Source: JAAFHZ01 sp964247085
Lineage (GTDB): Bacteria > Cyanobacteriota > Cyanobacteriia > Cyanobacteriales > Chamaesiphonaceae
NCBI GenBank assembly: GCA_964247085.1
Contig: CAXTSX010000038.1
Span: 1 to 35,660 of the forward strand
Length of the DNA stretch: 35,660 nt
Reading direction: 5' to 3'
Shown here: piece after piece, positions 25,291 through 32,075 of the stretch
Layout: each line of letters opens with the position of its first letter
How positions within the stretch are numbered: the first letter of the stretch is position 1
Notes under the pieces: model-generated
The model's input: the letters and a program-made list of their open reading frames with translations, nothing else
Told to the model about the DNA's origin: nothing
Database searches by the model: none
Made by a program: the position numbers and the translations under genes

Positions 25291-26517
25291 ATGCCTACTT
25301 TCATTGCTGAAGTCCGCGATAATCAGGGTAATACTCGCCAAGAGAAAGTCTCTGCTACCACTATTCAAGTTGCCCGCAAACAACTGAGTAAAAAATATCA
25401 GTTTGTCCAAAATATCCAACAACAAAAAAGTTTTGATTTTAGCAAAATTAGCGTTCAAGATATTGAAGCAGCGATGAGTCCGGTCTCGGTGAGAGACAAG
25501 GCTATTTTCTCACGACAGTTTGCAGCGATGGTGAATGCTGGGGTCGCAATGGTGCGGTGCCTGAGTATTTTGGGTGAACAATGCACCAACCCACGCATGA
25601 AAAAATCGCTCAAGGCGATCAGTTTAGAAGTACAGCAGGGGGTGAATCTTTCGGATGCGATGCGTAAGCATCCCGAATGTTTTGACAACCTCTATGTCAG
25701 TATGGTGCAAGCTGGTGAAGTGGGCGGGGTACTAGATGAAGTCTTAAATCGCTTGGCTAAAGTTTTAGAGGATATGGCGCGGTTGAAAAATCAGGTCAAA
25801 GGAGCCATGGCTTATCCGATCGCTGTTGGAATTTTGGCCTGTATTGTGTTTGTGGGGATGACTGTTTTCTTGATTCCGGTATTCGCCAATATCTTCAAGG
25901 GTTTGGGGACAGAATTGCCAGGTTTAACCTTATTCATGCTAGATGTCAGCAATATCCTCACCAGTTGGCGGGCTATTATTCCGGTGATCGTGATAGTTGT
26001 TACGGTAATTGCTTTTAGAACTTACTACAAAACCAAAAATGGTCGGGTGACGATCGATCGGATATTATTAAAAATGCCAATTTTAGGTGACCTCAACGAA
26101 AAAACAGCCGTCGCCAGATTTTGCCGGATTTTTGGCACCTTAACTCGTTCTGGAGTACCGATTCTCAGCTCTTTAGATATTGTCCGCGATACTTCTGGCA
26201 ACCAGGTAATTGCTAATGCGATCGACAAATCCAAGCAAGAAGTTCAACAGGGCGGCATGCTCAGTTTAGCTCTGCAACGAGAAAGAGTTTTCCCACCTTT
26301 GGCGATTCAAATGATTAGCATTGGTGAAGAAACCGGGGAACTAGATTCCATGATGATGAAAGTAGCCGACTTTTATGAAGATGAAGTAGAACAGGCTGTC
26401 AAGGCTCTAACGAGTGTTTTAGAACCAATTATGATGGTTTTCTTAGCCGGGATGGTAGCCGTGATCTTGCTATCGATGTATCTACCGATGTTCAAAGTAT
26501 TTGAAAAATTGGGCTAG
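25291..26517 (+). CDS. pilC: Type IV pilus inner-membrane platform protein PilC
   Basis: PilC is the platform on which PilB and PilT act. It has 408 residues with the duplicated GspF/PilC cytoplasmic domain, about 65-190 and 270-390 (FSRQFAAMVNAGV and FCRIFGTLTRSGV are the paired repeat starts; QAGEVGG and SIGEETGEL are the paired Glu/Gly signatures). Membrane helices lie at about 170-195, 220-245 and 378-402. It follows pilT by 39 bases, and a long hairpin follows the stop. Confidence 0.95.
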   Translation: MPTFIAEVRDNQGNTRQEKVSATTIQVARKQLSKKYQFVQNIQQQKSFDFSKISVQDIEAAMSPVSVRDKAIFSRQFAAMVNAGVAMVRCLSILGEQCTNPRMKKSLKAISLEVQQGVNLSDAMRKHPECFDNLYVSMVQAGEVGGVLDEVLNRLAKVLEDMARLKNQVKGAMAYPIAVGILACIVFVGMTVFLIPVFANIFKGLGTELPGLTLFMLDVSNILTSWRAIIPVIVIVVTVIAFRTYYKTKNGRVTIDRILLKMPILGDLNEKTAVARFCRIFGTLTRSGVPILSSLDIVRDTSGNQVIANAIDKSKQEVQQGGMLSLALQRERVFPPLAIQMISIGEETGELDSMMMKVADFYEDEVEQAVKALTSVLEPIMMVFLAGMVAVILLSMYLPMFKVFEKLG

Positions 26518-26542
26518 GGATTTAGTCAAATCGGTGCCAAAT

Positions 26543-26585
26543 AAACAAGTAGCCATAGTCATAAAATAACTATGGCTACTTGTTT
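26543..26585. terminator. Bidirectional terminator-like hairpin between pilC and porin
   Basis: A perfect 17-bp inverted repeat, 26543-26559 against 26569-26585, encloses a 9-base loop. The stem ends in AAA/TTT on both sides, so it can end transcripts from both convergent genes. The U-run is short (three bases plus stem). Confidence 0.7.
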
Positions 26586-26613
26586 ACCAACGATCTATTC
26601 AGACATCTAAAAT

Positions 26614-27949
26614 CTAGAAGCTAAATGTGGTACGAACGGTGCCAATTAAAGCACCCCCATTCGCATTATTTTGATCAGGTGCTGTTAAATAAATTAACCC
26701 CGGAGTCACACTAACACTATCACTAAGTTTAACCTGGTAAAAACCTTCCAAGTGTAACGAAGAGCTAGGATCAGCTACCCCTGTACCAGTAGCCGCTGTC
26801 ACGCGGGGTTCTTGACCCACAATTAAGCCGCCTAAGTTGCCAGGAGCACCAAGATCGGGGAAAGCAGCCGTCACAGCCCAGGTCACAATATCTTTGCTAT
26901 TGCCTNNNNNNNNNNTTGCCTTCAAAGGTATTTTTGTTGAAGCCAACCCAGCCACCTAAAGCGAATTTCGGACTAAGCTTTGTAGAAGCTTCCACACCGA
27001 ACATACTATTGTTGCCGCTTAGGTTATCAGCATTAGTGCTCCCAATCCCAAAAACAGAATTAGTACCACCGGTAGCCGCCGCTGGCTTAAAGGCATTGAC
27101 ATAGGTTAAACCCAGTTTGGTATTTTCACTGGGCAAATAAGTAAGTTGAGCGATCGCTCCATAACCACCACCAGTAATGCCTGCTGTCGGGTCGTTGGCA
27201 GTACCAGTTAAATATCCGATACTACCTTCTAAAGTAGGACTTATTTTTTGGCGAATGCCAGCACCAGTCCCAGAAACCAAGTAATAAATTGCTGGCCGAC
27301 CACCAAACCGCGAAATTGAACCGCTAGCACCATCACCATCTAATAACGGATTAATCGAGTCAGTGAAATCATCTGCTCCAGCTGCGTTGGCCGCTAAGGT
27401 TATTTGCGTATTTTTACCAAGGGGCAAATCATATTTGAGCAGGTCAATCCCGACAGCATTATCAGTCTTACCATCCGCAAAGGAAGCAGTTCCTTCTGGA
27501 GTATTGACTGTGTTGCTAGCATTATCATTGACCAGACCTAAGCCACTCGATTGTAGACGAGTAGTCAGGGTTCCACCACCTAACTCTGTAGCTAACTCTA
27601 AACGAGTTCTCTGACCAAAAATGGGGGTGCGGGTAAAACTATTCCCGGATAGCACAGAATTAAAGCCGAAGATTACTTGGCCAGTAAGCTTAGTGGTGGA
27701 TGAAAAAGAGTTAGTCTCTTTCTTTTCTTCTGGCTTTTTCTCTTCTGGTGGCGGTGGGGCTTGAGCGTACAGATCAGTAACCGCTGTGGCTTCAGCTAAT
27801 TCTGTTGGTCTATCTAAGGCGGAATCTAGCGAAGTGATAGATGAGCTAGCTGAAGGTCGTTGATCATTAGCAACAGCTTTGGGGGGATCGATCGAACCCA
27901 ACATAATGACCGAAAGCAAGCTGAGTAATCCGAGTTGAATTTTAGACAT
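26614..27949 (-). CDS. OprB-type outer-membrane porin (cyanobacterial iron-uptake porin family), interrupted by an assembly gap
   Basis: Two frames on either side of an N-run together make one porin. The ATG at 27949 gives a signal peptide (IQLGLLSLLSVIMLGS, cleavage near AVA). A Pro/Glu/Lys linker (APPPPEEKKPEEKKE) comes next, then a beta-barrel with FGQRTRLELATELGGG, FGGRPAIYYLVSG, VTWAVTAAFPDLG and a terminal Phe (RTTFSF), typical of outer-membrane proteins. Most cyanobacterial members carry an N-terminal SLH domain and coiled coil; here only about 70 residues precede the barrel and no SLH motif is seen. Removing the Ns plus one copy of the repeated TTGCCT joins the frames exactly, giving 439 residues. 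A TTG at 28009 is a less likely start. The iron-regulated neighbours favour a role in metal uptake, but this is inference. Confidence 0.8.
26906..26915. other. Assembly gap (10 Ns)
   Basis: Ten undetermined bases interrupt the porin gene. The flanks share the 6-mer TTGCCT on both sides (26900-26905 and 26916-26921), as expected if two contigs that truly overlap were joined with filler Ns. Confidence 0.95.
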
Positions 27950-28134
27950 GTTTGAGATGTGACTTCTAGATGGATGTTGAACAGCACAATTTTGAGATGT
28001 TGATATCAATACTAGGTATTGCCCACTAACACTATCAATTGCAAAAAAATATGAGCAGGCAAGCGAGACTTACCTGACCCAAATATTTAATCAAATGTTA
28101 GAGAGGAGAACACCAGACTCATAAGAAAAAATCT

Positions 28135-28160
28135 CGAATGGTTTAAAAACTAAACATTCG
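28135..28160. repeat. Inverted repeat upstream of the porin
   Basis: CGAATGGTTT (28135-28144) and AAACATTCG (28152-28160) form a hairpin with one bulged base and a 7-base loop, about 190 bases upstream of the porin ATG. It could be an operator or leader structure. No function can be read from it. Confidence 0.3.
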
Positions 28161-28232
28161 CCAAGCTTCCTAACTGGTAATCTATGCAACCACACTACAG
28201 CTATTGAAATAAAATGTCAATAAATTTAAGGA

Positions 28233-28330
28233 GTGATCAGGCATTACCGGCTTAAAAAATAGTAAAGCAAAAGATTAGCTATCTACCGACTGATCACAAA
28301 AACATTGTTGCGCAAGGCATTGGCTGCCTT
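28233..28330. other. Structured non-coding stretch in the porin-isiB gap
   Basis: The gap from 27950 to 28590 has no gene I can support. Within it, a perfect 8-bp inverted repeat GTGATCAG / CTGATCAC (28233-28240, 28290-28297) encloses 49 bases. It is followed by a small hairpin AAGGCA-TTGGC-TGCCTT (28314-28330). This could be a small RNA, a leader or paired protein-binding sites. I see no direct proof of transcription. Confidence 0.3.
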
Positions 28331-28395
28331 TCCCTTGAGGTAGTGATTTACATAAAAATCAGGATCGTGAAATACTCACAAAACTTAATGTTTAC

Positions 28396-28443
28396 TTATT
28401 ATGATTTATTATCAGTAGCTGTGCTACCATTTCTTACTATACT
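28396..28443 (+). promoter_or_regulatory. Candidate Fur-box-like site and -10 region ahead of isiA remnant/isiB
   Basis: TTATTATGATTTATTATC at 28396-28413 has the repeated AT-rich ATTAT/ATTATC hexamers typical of Fur-bound DNA. TATACT at 28438-28443 is a possible -10 box just downstream. This arrangement would let Fur block transcription of the remnant and isiB when iron is plentiful. The match is approximate and the promoter is not otherwise supported. Confidence 0.35.
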
Positions 28444-28590
28444 TACTGAGATTAATAGTCAATAGCTAAAATCTTAGGAGTCAAGCTATGTCATGCAACG
28501 CAAGGTGTGAATAAAGCCTGAAACCCTTGATTTCTCGTACTGAATGATTTTACAGTTCAGATGTTGAGTGACTCAAGATAATTCACAGCA

Positions 28591-28782
28591 GTGATTAAAG
28601 AAAAGTCTGGCTTGACCCTAATGGCCTGGACTTCTAGTGCTTTCATCGGTTTTAACACGACAGTTTTCCCGATCGAATTCTATGGTGCCGATCGCAGCAG
28701 TCTGGCAGCAACACAATTTTTCTTAGGTGTAGTGGCTTTGGTTGGCCATCTCTGGCACAGCTATCGGGCACGCACTAATTAA
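28591..28782 (+). pseudogene. isiA: C-terminal remnant of an IsiA/CP43-family chlorophyll-binding protein
   Basis: A frame of 63 codons (GTG at 28591; ATG at 28621 possible) encodes SGLTLMAWTSSAFIGFN, TTVFPIEFYG, then SLAATQFFLGVVALVGHLWHS. These match the last two membrane helices of the CP43/IsiA/Pcb family: CP43 has GFNNTVYPSEFYG-like and GHLWHAGRARA-like stretches, and IsiA has no large lumenal loop between them, as here. A full IsiA has six helices and about 340 residues; nothing resembling helices 1-4 lies upstream, where stops appear in all frames (TAA at 28579 in this frame). It stands just before isiB, where isiA normally lies. I therefore call it a truncated isiA relic. A short expressed two-helix protein cannot be excluded. 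Confidence 0.65.
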
Positions 28783-28807
28783 CAAATTCATCTACCGGAG
28801 ATATCGC

Positions 28808-29317
28808 ATGTCTAAAATTGGTCTCTTTTATGGTACTCAAACAGGCAAGACCGAAACGATTGCTGAAATGATTCAAGAGGAACTGGGTAATAGCAATGTA
28901 GTTCTACATGACATGTCCCAAGTCGAAGTTGACGATTTTACTGGCTACGAAAATCTGATTATTGGTGCCCCTACTTGGAATGTTGGCGAACTTTCTAGTG
29001 ATTGGGATGCCTTCTTCCCAGATTTAGATAGCATTGACTTTAGTGGCAAAAAAGTGGCTTATTTTGGGGTTGGCGACCAAATTGGTTACTCTGATAATTT
29101 CTTAGATGCGATCGGCATCCTAGAAGAAAAAATTAGTGAATTAGGCGGCAAAACAGTTTGTCCCTGGCCAGTAGATGGCTACGATTTTAGCGAATCACGC
29201 GGTGTGCGTGATGGAAAATTCATTGGTTTAGCACTAGATGAAGATAACCAAGGCGATTTAACAGAATCACGCATCAAAACCTGGGTTGGCCAAATCAAGC
29301 AAGCCTTCGGGGTCTAA
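28808..29317 (+). CDS. isiB: Long-chain flavodoxin (iron-stress electron carrier)
   Basis: Flavodoxin carries FMN and replaces ferredoxin at photosystem I when iron is scarce. The 169-residue protein has the phosphate loop GTQTGKTETIAE (residues 9-20), the FMN-flanking Trp in APTWNVGELSSDW (near 57), and the second FMN loop GVGDQIGYSDNF with its stacking Tyr near 94. The extra loop of long-chain flavodoxins is present. I chose the ATG at 28808, preceded by GGAG; the longer frame from 28742 overlaps the isiA remnant and does not fit. A long hairpin follows it. Confidence 0.95.
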   Translation: MSKIGLFYGTQTGKTETIAEMIQEELGNSNVVLHDMSQVEVDDFTGYENLIIGAPTWNVGELSSDWDAFFPDLDSIDFSGKKVAYFGVGDQIGYSDNFLDAIGILEEKISELGGKTVCPWPVDGYDFSESRGVRDGKFIGLALDEDNQGDLTESRIKTWVGQIKQAFGV

Positions 29318-29333
29318 CGAATTCCTATCCATC

Positions 29334-29367
29334 AGGAGATTTAGGGGCACATGCTCCTAAATCTCCT
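29334..29367 (+). terminator. Hairpin between isiB and the hydrolase gene
   Basis: A 15-bp stem (29334-29348 with 29353-29367, one G-U pair) closes on the 4-base loop ACAT. Only a short T run (ACATTT) follows, so it may be a leaky terminator or an mRNA-stabilising end that lowers expression of the downstream gene relative to isiB. Confidence 0.6.
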
Positions 29368-29403
29368 ACATTTAGCCATAGCTTAATAGCTATTACTTTT
29401 CCT

Positions 29404-30141
29404 ATGCAACACGACTATCAATTTCTGTGGGTGAATGTTAGCCCAGCTTTAAAGATATTTCACCGCAATCTGTTCAATTATTTGGCGAAAGATTTTAAGA
29501 TTGGCATTTGGGAATATCACCAAACTATTGACGAAGCTAGTACAATGTCGGATGCTCAAGAACTTTTGCATGAATATGTCAGTAATAGTGCACAGCCTGT
29601 TCACCTGGTTGGCCATGGCATGAGTGGCACTTTAGCTCTACGCTATGCCCGTTCTCATCCAGAAAATGTGGCTTCTTTAAGTCTATTAAGTGTCCCAGTA
29701 CAACCAGCGATCGATTGGCAATCTTACTACTACTATCACCTCCGCTCTCTGCCTTACGAACGAAGCTGTATTTTGAGGCTTATGGCCACTAGTCTTTTCC
29801 CAGAGGCTTGTCCGGGATGCATTCAACAGGTTGCCAATCGACTGGATAGAGATTTGCTAGAAGCCCCTTCTGATCACTCTTTATGGAAGTTTGACCTATT
29901 ACCCCAGGGCGGAGTCGAGATGCCTCTCTTCTTGGCAGCAGCAGAAGATGATGTTATTGCCAAAGGCGTACTTTTTACCGAATGGCTGGAGCATCTCAAG
30001 CCAGAAGATGAAATTTGGCACCACCAAACTGGTGGACACTTTTTCCACCACTGGCAGACCGCTGATGTTGGTAGTCAAATTCAAGAATTTTGGCAAAAAT
30101 CTCTTTCCCCACAACGATCTTTGGCTACAGCTCTATCATGA
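29404..30141 (+). CDS. Alpha/beta-hydrolase-fold protein, isiC-like
   Basis: The 245-residue protein has the alpha/beta-hydrolase core. At the nucleophile elbow (residues about 68-74) the sequence is VGHGMSG instead of the usual GHSMGG, so the Ser of the triad is replaced by Gly. The acid (AAEDDVI, near 180) and the His (GGHFFHHW, near 217) are present. It may be non-catalytic, or the displaced Ser two residues later may be used. Its place after isiB matches the third gene of isiABC clusters (isiC, assigned an esterase-like role) known from some cyanobacteria. The gene ends in an ATGA overlap with the next ORF. Confidence 0.75.
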   Translation: MQHDYQFLWVNVSPALKIFHRNLFNYLAKDFKIGIWEYHQTIDEASTMSDAQELLHEYVSNSAQPVHLVGHGMSGTLALRYARSHPENVASLSLLSVPVQPAIDWQSYYYYHLRSLPYERSCILRLMATSLFPEACPGCIQQVANRLDRDLLEAPSDHSLWKFDLLPQGGVEMPLFLAAAEDDVIAKGVLFTEWLEHLKPEDEIWHHQTGGHFFHHWQTADVGSQIQEFWQKSLSPQRSLATALS

Positions 30142-30443
30142 TTTCACTCTGCTCTGTGATTGCTTGGGGTCTAACAGTCAGTGGTTTTTTGACAATTTGC
30201 TACAACTGGCGAGTTGGCATTAAGCATCTCTATCAGCTGCACCGCGTGCCTTGTAGTAAATGTCAGTACTTCACAAATAGCTGCTATCTCAAATGTACAG
30301 TTAGTCCTCATCTGGCTTGTACAGAACAGGCGATCGGTTGTCGAGACTTTGCCCCGATCACTTCTCTACAGCAATCTGCTACTTTTAAACCAAAAAAATC
30401 TCCTCAATTTAAATACCACTTAGGTGATTGCCATGAAAGCTAA
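30138..30443 (+). CDS. Small Cys-rich membrane-anchored protein
   Basis: The protein has 101 residues from the ATG at 30138, which overlaps the hydrolase stop (ATGA). One membrane segment (SVIAWGLTVSGFLTICY, residues 6-22) is followed by a basic stretch and then a Cys-rich region: PCSKCQYF, CYLKC, ACTEQ and GCRDF. CxxC...CxxxC spacing suggests metal or Fe-S binding or disulfides. I recall similar small proteins with CxxCxYF and a final C-D-[FY] next to isiB in other cyanobacteria, but no function. Coupled translation with the isiC-like gene suggests a joint role in iron stress. Confidence 0.7.
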   Translation: MISLCSVIAWGLTVSGFLTICYNWRVGIKHLYQLHRVPCSKCQYFTNSCYLKCTVSPHLACTEQAIGCRDFAPITSLQQSATFKPKKSPQFKYHLGDCHES

Positions 30444-30624
30444 CAATCAACGCCGCCAAAATATTTCGGCACATCAATTCGATCGAGTAGCTATGATCAT
30501 TTCAGCACAGTGGGACGAAGTTATGTCTACAGTCCAAAGAAGAGCTAATAGCCACAACCAAGAGCGACATATTTTAATATATCAGGCCATCCAATCTTCT
30601 GCTTTACGACAGCGGGTAGCATAA
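30433..30624 (+). CDS. Small polar protein overlapping the Cys-rich gene
   Basis: A 63-codon frame starts at an ATG (30433) 11 bases inside the previous gene. A GTG three codons earlier is an alternative start. The product (MKANNQRRQNISAHQFDRVA...) is basic, mostly helical and has no membrane segment or Cys. I recognise no family. Tight overlap with the upstream gene and ordinary codon use favour a real gene, but chance cannot be excluded. Confidence 0.45.
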   Translation: MKANNQRRQNISAHQFDRVAMIISAQWDEVMSTVQRRANSHNQERHILIYQAIQSSALRQRVA

Positions 30625-30724
30625 ACAATGGAAATAATCGATCGAAGACTAGAAGACTAATTTAAGCCCGATGCTTCAGGCCAAACAAATTATAGCCGAT
30701 TATCTGAATTAATAAATCTTTGTA

Positions 30725-30754
30725 TTGAGAAAAGCTTGCAATAAGTGCTAAAAT
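30725..30754 (+). promoter_or_regulatory. Candidate promoter of the thioredoxin-like ferredoxin gene
   Basis: TTGAGA at 30725-30730 and TAAAAT at 30749-30754 are spaced by 18 bases, about 30 bases before the ATG. The gap 30625-30784 has no other recognisable feature. Confidence 0.5.
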
Positions 30755-30784
30755 CAAAGATAAAGTACATCCAGTTAGTTTTAC

Positions 30785-31315
30785 ATGCTTACAACTATTG
30801 AAGGGTCTTTCATCGGTGGACAGTTGTCACGCAGTGGACAGCTTAAGCAATTGCAGATTAAAATGCTCGGTGGTTCTGCTGATGGTCAAGCCGATCTAAT
30901 TCAATCAATTAAAGTCCCAAAGCCACTCCGACCAACAATAGGGCGACTACTGGAATCGGGTACTCATCTAAAATTACAAGTTCAAGTTGGTGATCATCAT
31001 CTCAAAGTTGTTAATATCTTAAACGTACTAAATAACTGCCAAACATATAAAACTACAAGTCGTAGTCCCTCTATCAGAGTTCAGGTATGTAGCAAAGGCT
31101 CTTGCCATAAGCGGGGTAGTGACAAAATGTGCGCAGCGTTACAGGAAGTAATTCAAGAGCGAAACTTACAGGGAGTAGTATCGATTGAAAAAGTCGGTTG
31201 CCTAAAGGAATGCAAAAATTCCCCCAACGTAAGACTAAAGCCATCGGGGGTTATTTGTCATAAAGCTTCATCATCAAAGGTGTTTGAGCTGCTTACGCCA
31301 ATACTGGCAAGCTAA
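30785..31315 (+). CDS. Thioredoxin-like [2Fe-2S] ferredoxin-domain protein
   Basis: The protein has 176 residues. The N-terminal ~90 residues form a beta-rich domain of unknown role (GSFIGGQLSRSGQLKQLQIK). The C-terminal part from about 97 is the thioredoxin-fold [2Fe-2S] domain, with ligands in VCSKGSCHKRGSDKMC and in GCLKECKNSPNV. The C..C / C...C spacing matches the family found in NuoE and Aquifex-type Fd4. It is likely an electron carrier or redox sensor in the cytoplasm. Its own promoter and its place between flavodoxin and bacterioferritin fit a link to iron or redox status. Confidence 0.8.
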   Translation: MLTTIEGSFIGGQLSRSGQLKQLQIKMLGGSADGQADLIQSIKVPKPLRPTIGRLLESGTHLKLQVQVGDHHLKVVNILNVLNNCQTYKTTSRSPSIRVQVCSKGSCHKRGSDKMCAALQEVIQERNLQGVVSIEKVGCLKECKNSPNVRLKPSGVICHKASSSKVFELLTPILAS

Positions 31316-31336
31316 AGACTGCCGTAAATAATACAA

Positions 31337-31774
31337 TTAACTGAAGTCCCGTAACATTTTTTTGATCTCGATCGTATGTAGTTCCTCTGTCCCAATCATG
31401 GTTCGAGCAAATTCTTCGAGGTAAACGCTAGCATCAGCAACAGTATCTAGCAAGTCTTTATAGAGCTTAAGTGCCTTGGTTTCATGGAATAAGCTTTCTG
31501 TCAGAATGTCTTTGACAGTGTGCTTGTAGGTTTCTTCCATGGGCGTAATTTTCAAAGAAGGATGTCCTTCTAGACCAGTTAAAATTTCACCAACCTGTTG
31601 AGCATGTAGTAAAGACTCGTTAGCCTGCTCTTTAAAAAAATCTACGATCGGAATACGATTTGGTCCAGTCACCATTAGGGCATAGTGAGTATAGCGGACT
31701 ACGCCAGCCAACTCGAACTCCATAATGCTACGCAGGGTATCGATCGTCTGTTTCTGGTCTAAGTCTTTCATCAT
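31337..31774 (-). CDS. Bacterioferritin-like iron-storage protein
   Basis: The protein has 145 residues from the ATG at 31774 (MMKDLDQKQ; the ATG at 31771 is equally possible, and a TTG at 31807 is less likely). It is a four-helix ferritin-like protein. Candidate di-iron ligands are Glu in FELAGVVRYTHY (helix A), Glu and His in ESLLHAQQVGE (helix B), Glu in ESLFHETKALKLY (helix C), and Glu/His in MIGTEELHTIEI (helix D). The ExxH pairs are what bacterioferritins and the related Dps-like group show. I cannot say whether it stores iron or mainly detoxifies it. It lies between the convergent [2Fe-2S] gene and the divergent fur. Confidence 0.8.
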   Translation of the reverse strand: MMKDLDQKQTIDTLRSIMEFELAGVVRYTHYALMVTGPNRIPIVDFFKEQANESLLHAQQVGEILTGLEGHPSLKITPMEETYKHTVKDILTESLFHETKALKLYKDLLDTVADASVYLEEFARTMIGTEELHTIEIKKMLRDFS

Positions 31775-31830
31775 TTTTAAATCAACCCTTGGATTTGTTA
31801 TTGGCAAAAACTATTTTGCATGAATCAATA

Positions 31831-32004
31831 CTAGTTTTGGCTAAGATATTGGCTTTCACCTCTCAGCTTTTCGATCCTAACAACTGCTGGATGTTCGTGT
31901 CCTACGCAAAAAGTCTTGAATTTGCTCAGGATTTCTTTTCTCACAGCAGAGTCAATTAATTTCTGATGGTCTTCATAAATACTCAGTGGAAGAAAAGAAA
32001 TCAC
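31831..32004 (-). CDS. Possible 57-residue protein between bacterioferritin and fur
   Basis: A minus-strand frame with a GTG at 32004 and TAG at 31833-31831 encodes ISFLPLSIYEDHQKLIDSA, then VRKEILSKFKTFCVGHEHPAVVRIEKLRG. It has one Cys and several His, a predicted helix-strand mix, and no ribosome site. It lies 56 bases upstream of the bacterioferritin start on the same strand, as expected for a small partner gene, but I recognise no family. The frame stays open upstream to 32061 without an ATG, which lowers confidence in the start. Confidence 0.35.
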   Translation of the reverse strand: MISFLPLSIYEDHQKLIDSAVRKEILSKFKTFCVGHEHPAVVRIEKLRGESQYLSQN

Positions 32005-32006
32005 TA

Positions 32007-32036
32007 TTGAGATTAATTTGCATATAAAGATATAAT
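32007..32036 (+). promoter_or_regulatory. Promoter of fur
   Basis: TTGAGA at 32007-32012 and a perfect TATAAT at 32031-32036 are spaced by 18 bases, 39 bases before the fur GTG. This is the best -35/-10 pair in the window. The AT-rich spacer (GATTAATTTGCATATAAA) could also hold a Fur site for self-control. Confidence 0.65.
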
Positions 32037-32075
32037 GAAGCTTAAGTATTTTGATGTGCTAGATAGTGATTTTTA

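Noticed and set aside
26614..26955. Frameshifted porin pseudogene
   Set aside because: The frame change coincides with the N-run, and collapsing the flanking repeat restores one frame, so a real mutation is not supported.
28742..28807. N-terminal extension of flavodoxin
   Set aside because: It overlaps the isiA remnant in another frame and adds residues before the universally N-terminal first strand; the ATG at 28808 has a ribosome site.
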